The notes beneath the pieces are model-generated. The model was not told where the DNA came from. It saw only the letters and a program-made list of their open reading frames with translations, and ran no database searches. Shown piece by piece: positions 1 to 6,988 of a DNA stretch of 15,007 bases. Origin of the DNA: an uncultured Collinsella sp. (GTDB lineage Bacteria > Actinomycetota > Coriobacteriia > Coriobacteriales > Coriobacteriaceae). Position 1 is the stretch's first letter, and each line of letters begins with the position of its first letter. The translations under genes and the position numbers were made by a program. The stretch is taken from positions 1 to 15,007 of the forward strand of contig UQSC01000044.1 in assembly GCA_900543615.1 (NCBI GenBank), read 5' to 3'.

Positions 1-31
1 GTCGGCAGCGTCAGATGTGTATAAGAGACAG
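1..31 (+). other. Nextera/Tn5 read-1 adapter (sequencing artefact)
   Basis: These bases match the Illumina Nextera read-1 transposase adapter as I recall it, lacking only its first two bases. The 19-base Tn5 mosaic end occupies 13-31 (AGATGTGTATAAGAGACAG). This is not genomic DNA. The genome begins at 32, inside a gene. A minus-strand translation across it gives the artefactual peptide tail LSLIHI. Confidence 0.98.
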
Positions 32-52
32 ATACAGCACAATGTTGAACAT
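32..52 (-). CDS. trmL: N-terminal fragment of probable TrmL-type tRNA 2'-O-methyltransferase (5' end only)
   Basis: On the minus strand an AAGGAG ribosome site (57-62) is followed four bases later by ATG at 52. The seven codons before the adapter read MFNIVLY. From memory, TrmL (SpoU/SPOUT family, 2'-O-methylation of the wobble nucleotide of tRNA-Leu) opens with M-x-NIVLY, for example MLNIVLYEPEIP in Escherichia coli. The gene starts 24 bases downstream of the cobW-side terminator hairpin, so it would be a separate unit or a read-through partner. Everything after residue 7 is lost at the contig end. A ribosome site plus an exact family start is suggestive, but seven residues cannot prove the identity. 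Confidence 0.55.
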
Positions 53-75
53 GAATCTCCTTGGCTCAGAACGAA

Positions 76-108
76 AAACCACCACGAAGGGCACCTTCGT
101 GGTGGTTT
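76..108 (-). terminator. Intrinsic terminator downstream of the CobW-family gene
   Basis: A perfect 15-bp stem (76-90 paired with 94-108) has a three-base loop, GCA. On the minus strand the stem ends in a T run (plus-strand A run 74-78), which gives a U-rich 3' end. It begins 40 bases after the cobW stop codon and ends the minus-strand transcript before the trmL fragment. Confidence 0.85.
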
Positions 109-147
109 GGCGGTTGTGTAGGCGGAAAAATACCCGCTTGGATAAAC

Positions 148-1278
148 CTAGGCGCGGTGCCAGTCGGTCAGGCAGGCATCGAGGGAGGCGATGAGCGCAT
201 CCTTGTCCATGTGACGGCCGATGATGCACAGGCTCGTCATGCGGTCGCCCGTCTCGTCGTCCCAAATCTGCATGATTTCGGGGTTCTCATCGATGATCTT
301 CTGCTTCTCGCCCTCGGGCGCCGAGTCGACAAACAGGCCGTTCTCCATCAGGCGCATCTGGTGGCCGGCCTGCTCGAACATGTAGCACATGTCCGGATTG
401 CCGGTCTGCCACAGCGGACCCTTGACGCGGATGACCTCGTCGGGCCACTCCTGCTCAACAAAATCGGTGAACTTCTGCAGGTCAAACGGCTTGCGACGCG
501 AGTACACAAAGGTCTCGATGTCGTACTCGAGCACCTCGGGGTCGTCGTGCTCCTCGGGATGCTCCATAGCCTCGATCCAGGCGGCGGAGTTGTAGGCGCG
601 CATAAAGTCAAAGCGGTCGGTGTCGAGCAGCTCCTCCATAGGAACCTCTCCGTTTTGGGCCTCGACGATCACGGCGTCCTTCTGCAGGCTGCGCACGATG
701 GCCTTGAGCTCGGCGATCTGCTCAGGGCTCACGGTATCGGTCTTGTTGAGGATTAGCGTGGAGCAGAACTCGATCTGCTGGATGAGCAGGCTCTCGATGT
801 CGTCCTCGTCGATATCCTCAGCCAGCAGGTCGCGACCGCCGTTGAACTCGTCGTACATGCGGGCACAGTCGACCACGGCCACGATGTTGTCGAGCGCGAG
901 CTTAGGCTCGCCGCCCACCTTGGCCTCGTCGCAGAAGCTCGAGATGGTGTAGGCGATGGGGATGGGCTCGCAAATGCCCGAGGCCTCGATGATGATGTAA
1001 TCGAAGTTGCCCGAATCGGCGATGCCCTGCAGCTGGTTGGCCAGGTCATCCGAAAGCGTGCAGCAGATGCAGCCGTTGGTGAGCGGGATGAGGTCGTCGG
1101 TCTCGGAAAGGCCGCCGTCGGCGATGAGGCTGGCGTCCACATTGATCTCGCCGATATCGTTGACGATCACGGCGGCGCGGATACCGCCATCGTTAGCGAG
1201 GATGTGGTTGAGCAGCGTGGTCTTGCCGGCACCGAGGTATCCGGTAAGCATGATGATTTTCACGGGTTTGTTGGGCAT
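148..1278 (-). CDS. CobW/COG0523-family GTP-binding protein, putative metallochaperone
   Basis: This 376-residue cytosolic G3E-family GTPase has a Walker A at 13-20 (GYLGAGKT) and the family's metal-binding CxCC motif as C70-I-C72-C73. A conserved EASGxCEP stretch lies at 98-105, the guanine-specificity NKTD at 178-181, and a CobW C-terminal domain covers roughly 250-370. COG0523 proteins are known or proposed to deliver zinc, cobalt, iron or other metals to client enzymes. There is no histidine-rich stretch, and the subfamily and metal cannot be read from the sequence. I chose the ATG at 1278 because AAAGGAGG ends four bases upstream of it; an in-frame ATG at 1299 has no such site. The gene lies 86 bases downstream of the ArsC-like gene on the same strand. 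No zinc-uptake-regulator site is evident, so regulation is unknown. Confidence 0.9.
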   Translation of the reverse strand: MPNKPVKIIMLTGYLGAGKTTLLNHILANDGGIRAAVIVNDIGEINVDASLIADGGLSETDDLIPLTNGCICCTLSDDLANQLQGIADSGNFDYIIIEASGICEPIPIAYTISSFCDEAKVGGEPKLALDNIVAVVDCARMYDEFNGGRDLLAEDIDEDDIESLLIQQIEFCSTLILNKTDTVSPEQIAELKAIVRSLQKDAVIVEAQNGEVPMEELLDTDRFDFMRAYNSAAWIEAMEHPEEHDDPEVLEYDIETFVYSRRKPFDLQKFTDFVEQEWPDEVIRVKGPLWQTGNPDMCYMFEQAGHQMRLMENGLFVDSAPEGEKQKIIDENPEIMQIWDDETGDRMTSLCIIGRHMDKDALIASLDACLTDWHRA

Positions 1279-1364
1279 GTGCCCTCCTTTGTTAGACATG
1301 GCTTACAGTTGAATCATATGCCAAACGCCTGCTCTTATACCCACGCGCTGGCAAATAACACAGG

Positions 1365-1706
1365 CTACTCCCAGGCTCCCCATACATCGGGGCAATAACC
1401 GACGGTGGCCTTTTTGCCGTTACGCACGATGGGCTCGGCTAGAACCTGCTGGTTCTCGAGCAACTTGTCGAAGCGCTGGCTGGGGGTGAGGTGCTGGATG
1501 AGCGCGAGCGTCTCCTCGTCCTTGGCCTTGGGGTTGAGCAGCTTGTCGATGCCGCCGACCGCCTGCATCACGCTCGTGAGCTCGCCCTTGCTCATCTCCT
1601 TTTCCTTAAGGTCGATAAACTGCACCTTAATGCGGCGCTCCTTAAAATAACGCTGCGCCTTCTTGGTGTCGAAAGACTTTTTGGTGCCAAAAATCTGGAT
1701 ATTCAT
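1365..1706 (-). CDS. ArsC/Spx-fold (arsenate reductase family) protein lacking the N-terminal cysteine
   Basis: This 113-residue thioredoxin-like protein resembles the ArsC/YffB/Spx superfamily. It opens MNIQIFGTKKSFDTKKA, has a glutaredoxin-like VLAEPIVRNG stretch with the expected cis-proline at 92, and ends near VGYCPDVW. In family members the loop after strand 1 usually carries a catalytic cysteine (GxxxC). Here the aligned position is Ser11, and the only cysteine is C105 near the C-terminus. Arsenate reduction by the normal mechanism is therefore unlikely, and another redox, regulatory or structural role is possible. The start at 1706 is the first residue of the family fold; an upstream extension to 1799 would run into the preceding flavoprotein gene. 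The gene begins 17 bases after that gene's stop, with only a weak ribosome site, which suggests translational coupling. Confidence 0.8.
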   Translation of the reverse strand: MNIQIFGTKKSFDTKKAQRYFKERRIKVQFIDLKEKEMSKGELTSVMQAVGGIDKLLNPKAKDEETLALIQHLTPSQRFDKLLENQQVLAEPIVRNGKKATVGYCPDVWGAWE

Positions 1707-1723
1707 TTTTTGGTTCCGCCGTT

Positions 1724-2347
1724 CTACCTGATGAAGTTGGTGCGCTCGCGATCGGCTTCGGGGGCTTCGATGCCGACGGCTTTTCCTGCCTCGATGCAAC
1801 GAAGGAGCCAGGCCATGTTCTTGCCGATGTTGCGCATGGTGGCCAGGCCCTCGGCGTCCTGGGCAGCTTCACCCGGCATGGCGCCAAACACGTTGTTCCA
1901 GTACGTGGACGCTATCACAGGCATCTGGTTGATGGTGAAGTACTTGTTGAGCACATCGAAGGTGGTCGACGTGCCGCCGCGACGGGCGACGGCGACCGCG
2001 GCACCCGGCTTGTGCGCAAAGGCCTTGCTGCCAGCATAGAATGCGCGGTCGAGAGCCGAGAGGATGCGGCCGCTGGGGTGCGCATAGTAGACGGGCGAGC
2101 CAAAGACAAAGCCGTCTGCCTGCTCGGCGGCAGCGATGAGCTCGTTTACCACGTCATCGTCAAAGGTGCAGCGCCCGCCAAGCTTGCCGCACTGACCACA
2201 GCCGATGCAGTCTCGAATGGGCTTGGCGCCCAGCTGAAACACCTCGGTATCAATGCCTTCGGCGTTGAGCTGCTCGGCGACCTCGGCGAGTGCGCGGGCG
2301 GTGTTGCCGTTTGCCTTGGGGCTGCCATTGACCAAAAGAACCTTCAT
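1724..2347 (-). CDS. Flavodoxin-like NAD(P)H-dependent FMN reductase / iron-sulfur flavoprotein
   Basis: This 207-residue soluble flavoprotein has the FMN phosphate-binding loop at the N-terminus (NGSPK, 7-11, then NGNT) and a second flavin loop, FGSPVYY. Between them four cysteines are spaced C47-x2-C50-x2-C53-x6-C60. That pattern matches the compact cluster motif of archaeal and clostridial iron-sulfur flavoproteins (Isf), which bind a [4Fe-4S] cluster and FMN and move electrons to acceptors such as oxygen species or quinones. Whether a cluster is bound here is inferred. I chose ATG 2347, six bases after GGGAG; a GTG directly before it (2350) would be only three bases away. The ArsC-like gene follows 17 bases downstream, so the two probably form a redox operon. 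A hairpin in the leader overlaps the ribosome site. Confidence 0.85.
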   Translation of the reverse strand: MKVLLVNGSPKANGNTARALAEVAEQLNAEGIDTEVFQLGAKPIRDCIGCGQCGKLGGRCTFDDDVVNELIAAAEQADGFVFGSPVYYAHPSGRILSALDRAFYAGSKAFAHKPGAAVAVARRGGTSTTFDVLNKYFTINQMPVIASTYWNNVFGAMPGEAAQDAEGLATMRNIGKNMAWLLRCIEAGKAVGIEAPEADRERTNFIR

Positions 2348-2353
2348 CACAAA

Positions 2354-2384
2354 CTCCCTCTGCTTTTGGTGACTTCTGCAGAGG
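2354..2384 (-). promoter_or_regulatory. Leader hairpin overlapping the ribosome site of the flavoprotein gene
   Basis: The 7-bp arms CCTCTGC and GCAGAGG (plus strand 2357-2363 and 2378-2384, 14-base loop) pair perfectly. On the transcript the downstream arm overlaps the GGGAG ribosome site (2354-2358) in its first two G bases. The structure could modulate translation or be chance; it has no U run and is not a terminator. Confidence 0.35.
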
Positions 2385-2420
2385 ATTATCGCACGATAGG
2401 GAGGCGGCGCGGGCGCGGCG

Positions 2421-3950
2421 CTAATCCAGTTTGGTGCCTGGCACCTGCACGGCTTTCCCGAGCAACGCTTTGAGCTCGTTCAAAATGGAAACGGGCTGAC
2501 GGTCGACGCCGTCCAGATGGAGCGTGGCCACGCGAATGGGTGGCTGATATTCAAATGGGCCAAAGAGCACGGGCGAACCCAGGAACCGCTCGATTTCCTC
2601 TGCAATCGCATCGGTTTCTTCGGGATCAAAGTCGTCGAAAAGAGCCACGAACATCGGCCCCGTCGAGCGGAACATACGACCCTTACCGCGCGAGCATTCC
2701 ACCAGACAGGCGGCACATTCTGCCAAAACGCGGTCGCCCGCATCAAAGCCAAAGCGGGCATTGACCTGAGCGATATCGTCGATTTTGATGGCGATCAAAC
2801 CAGCCTTGCGCGCCACGCGACGCATTTCGCCAATGGCGTTGACCAGGGCGTGAATATCGCCCAAGCCGGTCACGGAATCGGTCGTATCTGCCAAGCTTCG
2901 GTTGATGATAATGCCCACATACATGCCGGGCTCGGTATCGGTGCCGTCCAAGCGGTAGCCCGTGCAGTCGCAAAGCACGTATTTTCCGGTGGCATCCATT
3001 ACGCGATACTGCATGTAGTGGAAGTGCCACGTGCCGTTTATCACCATGTCGAGCTCGGCACGTACGTTGTCGCGGTCCTCGGGATGAACGCGGGCGAGCC
3101 ACATGTCGAGTGAGTTAAAAGGGTGCTGGGAGGGCAGGTCAAAATTGCGCACGGCGTTAACCGACCATTGCGATTCTCCCGTATCGAGATTGAGGATAAA
3201 CGGATAGCGCGTCTCGGAGCTCATGGAGATCGCTTGGAACACCCGGTCGTTGCAGGGAAGCTGATCGACGATTGGGCGTTGCGGCGCGTCACCGTCTTTC
3301 GGTTGCTGCACACGATGCATAAGCTTATAGCGATACATTTTGCGATCGGCATCCATCGTCATCTGGCGACGCGTGTCGCCGGCAAGTGGATCGACGCGCG
3401 AGCAGCCAAAGCTAAAGCTGCCGATCATGGGCGCCTTGCCACCTGAGCTCGCCTCGATCAGCCCGGCACGTACCTGCTCCAAGCGCTGCTCGAGTTCGGT
3501 CTCGTTTGCGGAGAGCGAGATAAGCACAAACTCGTCTCCACCGATACGGAACAGCATCTCATCGTGCTCCATGGTTTCGGAGAGCGTGCGGCAGATGCTC
3601 AGAATATAGCGATTGCCTTCGGCGTGGCCAAACCTATCATTGCAATGCTTGAGATGGTCGATGTCAATATAGGCGCAGGTGAAGGGGTCGCCTTTGCGCC
3701 AGAGTTGCTCGACGTGACGGTCGAATCCGTTGCGGTTGCCCAAGTTGGTGAGCGGATCGATATAGGCGTTGCGCTCAAGCAGCTGGCGCTCTTGTTGCAG
3801 GATGGCATGCGTCTTTTGCAGTTGCTCGCCAACGGCGCGTAGCCCAGCAGGCAGCGCGGCAACATCGAGTTCGGCGGTCGAGACGCCGTTCGCAAGTCGC
3901 TGAAGATAGGCAATAATCGATTGCTCGCCCAGGCGATACGACTCGTTCAT
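2421..3950 (-). CDS. Diguanylate cyclase: GGDEF - PAS - degenerate GGDEF
   Basis: This 509-residue cytosolic protein has no signal peptide or membrane segment. A short helical N-terminus (1-60) is followed by an intact GGDEF domain (about 62-215, motif GGDEF at 137-141, DPLTNLGNR at 65-73). A PAS-like domain of the PAS_3 kind follows (about 238-352, with VHPEDR). A second GGDEF-type fold covers 356-500, and its active-site motif is replaced by STGPMF. The first domain should make c-di-GMP from two GTP. Its inhibitory-site position (RxxD) reads EHDE, so the usual product inhibition is probably absent. I chose ATG 3950, nine bases after AAGGAGG; the ATG at 3977 lacks a ribosome site. The last residues are encoded within a GGTGCC-T-GGCACC palindrome. 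It is paralogous to the larger GGDEF/EAL gene just upstream. Confidence 0.9.
   Translation of the reverse strand: MNESYRLGEQSIIAYLQRLANGVSTAELDVAALPAGLRAVGEQLQKTHAILQQERQLLERNAYIDPLTNLGNRNGFDRHVEQLWRKGDPFTCAYIDIDHLKHCNDRFGHAEGNRYILSICRTLSETMEHDEMLFRIGGDEFVLISLSANETELEQRLEQVRAGLIEASSGGKAPMIGSFSFGCSRVDPLAGDTRRQMTMDADRKMYRYKLMHRVQQPKDGDAPQRPIVDQLPCNDRVFQAISMSSETRYPFILNLDTGESQWSVNAVRNFDLPSQHPFNSLDMWLARVHPEDRDNVRAELDMVINGTWHFHYMQYRVMDATGKYVLCDCTGYRLDGTDTEPGMYVGIIINRSLADTTDSVTGLGDIHALVNAIGEMRRVARKAGLIAIKIDDIAQVNARFGFDAGDRVLAECAACLVECSRGKGRMFRSTGPMFVALFDDFDPEETDAIAEEIERFLGSPVLFGPFEYQPPIRVATLHLDGVDRQPVSILNELKALLGKAVQVPGTKLD
2433..2445. repeat. REP-like palindrome GGTGCC-T-GGCACC
   Basis: A perfect 6-bp inverted repeat with a one-base centre lies inside the last codons of the diguanylate cyclase gene. 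Palindromes of this core are recalled as dispersed REP-type elements in many genomes. Only one copy is in this window, so the assignment is tentative. Confidence 0.35.
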
Positions 3951-3985
3951 GATGGATAACCTCCTTGGGCGGAACAACGGTTTGT

Positions 3986-4019
3986 ATCATATCCCCAATT
4001 CGGTTTGAATTGGGGATAT
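3986..4019 (-). promoter_or_regulatory. 13-bp inverted repeat abutting a candidate -10 box of the diguanylate cyclase gene
   Basis: The arms ATATCCCCAATTC (3989-4001) and its perfect complement (4007-4019) flank a five-base centre. On the minus strand the downstream arm runs into TATGAT (3991-3986), a good -10 hexamer about 35 bases before the start codon at 3950. No clear -35 is visible. There is no U run after the stem, so a simple intrinsic terminator for the upstream GGDEF/EAL gene is unlikely. An operator or a leader structure fits better. Confidence 0.5.
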
Positions 4020-4031
4020 AAGTTAGCTAAT

Positions 4032-4047
4032 GGAGACAAATGTCCCC
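4032..4047. repeat. Imperfect palindrome in the gap between the two c-di-GMP genes, REP-like
   Basis: Seven-base arms pair around AA with one mismatch (GGAGACA / TGTCCCC). It lies in the 127-base gap between the two c-di-GMP genes. Cores of this type recur as short dispersed palindromes in other genomes from memory. A single copy here is weak support. Confidence 0.25.
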
Positions 4048-4077
4048 TTCGACGGTGGCGTTTTGCGCGCGAGCGTA

Positions 4078-6795
4078 TCAGTTGTTATTGCCACCATCGA
4101 GCAATGCCTCAAAATCCTTCGCCGGCATGGGACGGTAGTAGAGGAAGCCCTGAGCGTAGCGGGCGCCCATTTGTCGTAGCATGTTTGCCTGCTCATTTGT
4201 CTCGACGCCTTCAACCACGACGGGCAGATGGAGCGACTGCGCCATTTCGAGCATCGATGAAATGATTTGCGTGCTGCGGCCTTGATCACGGTCGGTGGGC
4301 ACAAAGGTGCGGTCGAGCTTGATGACGTCGACGTTGACGTTCTTGAGCATCGCGAGCGTGGACTGGCCGGTGCCAAAATCGTCCATGTAGGTCGAGAAGC
4401 CACGGGTGTGCAGATCCGCGGTCAGCTTATCCACGGCCTCGGACTCTCCGGTATAGGCGGTCTCGGTGATCTCGATGTGCATGAGTTCGGGCGGCAGGTT
4501 GTACTGGGCGGCGAGCGACCCCATATGCTCGGCGACATCGCAGGCAAGAATGTCTACGCGCGACACATTGAGGGAAATCGGAACCACGCGAAGTCCTCGA
4601 TTGAGGCGCTCGCGGAGCCACATGGCGACGCCCTGCCAAACATATTTGTCGAGCGTCACTACAAAGCCGCTTTCCTCGAGTGCGGGGATAAACGTTGCGG
4701 GCGAAATGAGAGAGCCGTTCTTGTCAATCCAGCGGGTGAGTGCTTCGGCGCCAATAATCTCGCCGGTTTCCATATCGACCTGGGGCTGAAGATAGTACGT
4801 GATGCGACCATTTGACAGCGCGTACTGGAATTCGGTCAGCGTGCGGTTGAACACGATTTCGCGCTTGTACTCCTCGGGGCAAAAAATGGCAATGCGCTCC
4901 TTAAAGTCGTTTTTTGCGCGCCGATTGGTAAACATGGCCTTTGCCTGCGCATCGATGGTGATCTCCTCATTGGAATCGATGGGGTAAACGCCCATGGACG
5001 GCCAAAAACCTACGCCGCCATCATGCCTGGCTACTGCCTCGCGAACGCGGTTGTAGATTTGATGGACGGTGATGTGCTTAAAGGGGATGAGTACGCAAAA
5101 GTCATCTTGGCCCCAGTACCCTGCGACGCCCATATCGGCATTCTCGATGTCCTTGAGGACCGTGCCCACATCGGCAAGCAGGCGGTCGCCTTCGGCCTGT
5201 CCATACCATTCATTAAACAGGCGCATGTGGCCCATGTCGATCGTGGCGATGCACCAGGTGCCGTTGCGCCTTGCCTCGAGAAATGCGTTGGCGCGCCGCA
5301 TAAACTCGCTGGGTCGATAGAGACCCGTGAGCGAGTCGATACGTTCGGCTATGGCGCTTTTGCGCTCCGCCTCGGGTATGGGGAGGCTGTCGTTGGGAAC
5401 AAGCCCGCCGGCCGTGCGAAGGCGACGGTCGAGTTCGCCTAAAACGGCGGTCGCTTGATGGGTTAAGTGCTCGTAAAAGGCCGGGACGACAAGGCAGACG
5501 GGAGTAATGGTGTCGCCTGCGATTCGAACAGGAGCGAAAACGGCCTCTTTAAGGTGGCGGGTCAGTTGCTCGAATGCCTCGTGGTCTAGGTCGTTGCTGA
5601 GCACGACGAACTGAACGCTTCGTGAACGGTAGACCCGGCTCCTGCCGCGAGTGATCGACAGCATGCGGCCTGCGTATTCGGCAAGCATGTTGTCGACAGC
5701 CTCGGCCCCGTAGAGCTCGTTGAGCTTTGTCGTGCCACGAACGCGCACCGCTATAAGCCCTGTCTCGCAACGATCGCGGCGGCAGGCGTCGATGGCGTTG
5801 GCCAGCATGCGCTGCGTTCCGAGGCCTGTGGCGGCGTCGACGGTTTCGGCAAGTGAGTGGTTGACGAGCTCGCCGACATAGAGCGAGGGGACATTTCCGT
5901 CGCCGTCGATACGAAACCCGCGAGCACGGCAAAGGACGTAGTCGCCGACGGCGTTGCGCACACGATACTGCATGACGCGACGGTGCTTGGTGCCGTTGTA
6001 GACTTGGTCGATGTCGTTGATGCAGGCCTCAAGGTCGTCGGGATGGACGCGCGTTTTCCAGTAATCGCGACAGTTGTCTATGTGCTCTGAGGGAAGGCCA
6101 AGATCGCGCAAGGCACCTTGTGACCAAAGGGTGCGATGTTTGTCCAAGTTTTCGATAAAGAAATAACGGCCCTCGTTGAGCATCGAAAAGGCGTCGAAAA
6201 TGCGATCGCTTATTTCGAAGTCGTCGGCGTGGGCTTGCGTGATATTGCGTCGATCGAGGTGCATGGCATGACGTAGCTTGTAGTCGTACATGCGATGGTC
6301 AGCATCGAGCGTCATGCGATTGGGGGCTTCGCCCAGGGCGGGGTCGGCATGTGACACTCCATAGCTAAACGAGTGGGGCATCTCGGAATCGTTGTTTTTG
6401 AGCAGGAGCGTTCGGCAGTGTTCCAGACGTTCGACGAGGTCGTCCTCGGTTGCAATCGTAGACAGGATGGCAAACTCGTCGCCTCCCAGACGAAATGCCG
6501 CTTCGTCCACCTTCATATACAGCTTGAGATAGAGGCTTACCTGCAAAATATAGCGGTTGCCCTCGTCATGGCCAAAGACGTCATTACAGTGCTTGAGGTT
6601 GTCGATATCGATGAACGCCATGGTAACGGGGACGTCCTGCCCCCAGAGCTCCTCGAGGCAGCGAGTAAAGGCACCGCGATTGCCTAACCCTGTGAGGGGG
6701 TCGGTAAAGGCGGTCTTAATCAGATCGTCCTGACGCTCGAGAAGGTCACGGACGGTCTTTTCGAGCGTCTCGGTGTAATTGCTGACAGTATCCAT
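4078..6795 (-). CDS. Composite c-di-GMP enzyme: GGDEF - PAS - two degenerate GGDEF - EAL
   Basis: This 905-residue cytosolic protein has no membrane segments. Its domains in order are: intact GGDEF (about 25-178, motif 104-108); PAS-like (about 197-315, VHPDD); a degenerate GGDEF fold (320-462, motif replaced by SRSVQF); another (484-640, GQDDF at 562-566); and EAL phosphodiesterase (about 648-900). The EAL domain keeps E684 (EAL), N743, E775, D805-D806 (DDFGTG), K826, E862 (EGVE) and Q882, so hydrolysis of c-di-GMP to pGpG is expected. The first GGDEF may still be a cyclase; its inhibitory-site position reads KVDE. The first three domains align along their length with the shorter paralogue downstream. 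The start at 6795 has no strong ribosome site and is the least certain point. It lies divergent from the patatin gene. Confidence 0.92.
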   Translation of the reverse strand: MDTVSNYTETLEKTVRDLLERQDDLIKTAFTDPLTGLGNRGAFTRCLEELWGQDVPVTMAFIDIDNLKHCNDVFGHDEGNRYILQVSLYLKLYMKVDEAAFRLGGDEFAILSTIATEDDLVERLEHCRTLLLKNNDSEMPHSFSYGVSHADPALGEAPNRMTLDADHRMYDYKLRHAMHLDRRNITQAHADDFEISDRIFDAFSMLNEGRYFFIENLDKHRTLWSQGALRDLGLPSEHIDNCRDYWKTRVHPDDLEACINDIDQVYNGTKHRRVMQYRVRNAVGDYVLCRARGFRIDGDGNVPSLYVGELVNHSLAETVDAATGLGTQRMLANAIDACRRDRCETGLIAVRVRGTTKLNELYGAEAVDNMLAEYAGRMLSITRGRSRVYRSRSVQFVVLSNDLDHEAFEQLTRHLKEAVFAPVRIAGDTITPVCLVVPAFYEHLTHQATAVLGELDRRLRTAGGLVPNDSLPIPEAERKSAIAERIDSLTGLYRPSEFMRRANAFLEARRNGTWCIATIDMGHMRLFNEWYGQAEGDRLLADVGTVLKDIENADMGVAGYWGQDDFCVLIPFKHITVHQIYNRVREAVARHDGGVGFWPSMGVYPIDSNEEITIDAQAKAMFTNRRAKNDFKERIAIFCPEEYKREIVFNRTLTEFQYALSNGRITYYLQPQVDMETGEIIGAEALTRWIDKNGSLISPATFIPALEESGFVVTLDKYVWQGVAMWLRERLNRGLRVVPISLNVSRVDILACDVAEHMGSLAAQYNLPPELMHIEITETAYTGESEAVDKLTADLHTRGFSTYMDDFGTGQSTLAMLKNVNVDVIKLDRTFVPTDRDQGRSTQIISSMLEMAQSLHLPVVVEGVETNEQANMLRQMGARYAQGFLYYRPMPAKDFEALLDGGNNN

Positions 6796-6951
6796 GTCGT
6801 AAGCGGCTTTCTGAGGTCGGGCGGATTGCGTCGGGCGAGCTCGTTGTGCACACGCGTTGTTGTTTGGCGCTTTGCGTGTATCCAGGCCCCGCCTTGCTGC
6901 GTTGTCGGGTGAATTTGCCGGCTAATGTTCGCTGTTGATAACTGCTGAGTA

Positions 6952-6988
6952 GTATAAACAACAGTACACAATTGTATATGGGCGTACA
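6952..6988. promoter_or_regulatory. Four phased GTAYA motifs (possible regulator-binding array)
   Basis: GTATA (6952), GTACA (6964), GTATA (6974) and GTACA (6984) occur at intervals of 12, 10 and 10 bases, close to one helical turn, so they would lie on one face of the DNA. They sit about 160 bases upstream of the GGDEF/EAL start and 125 bases upstream of the patatin start. No known consensus is assigned. Confidence 0.35.

Noticed and set aside
13..31. Tn5 mosaic ends as evidence of a natural transposon (also 14959-14977)
   Set aside because: Both mosaic ends are joined to Illumina adapter and index sequence and lie at the contig edges. No transposase is present.
11..265. 84-residue minus-strand frame ending in LSLIHI
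   Set aside because: Its end is translated adapter, and it runs through the terminator hairpin. Only the short MFNIVLY start inside it has a ribosome site.
61..756. 231-residue plus-strand frame antisense to the CobW-family gene
   Set aside because: There is no ribosome site and no recognisable motif, while the opposite strand has a complete GTPase. It is a high-GC codon shadow.
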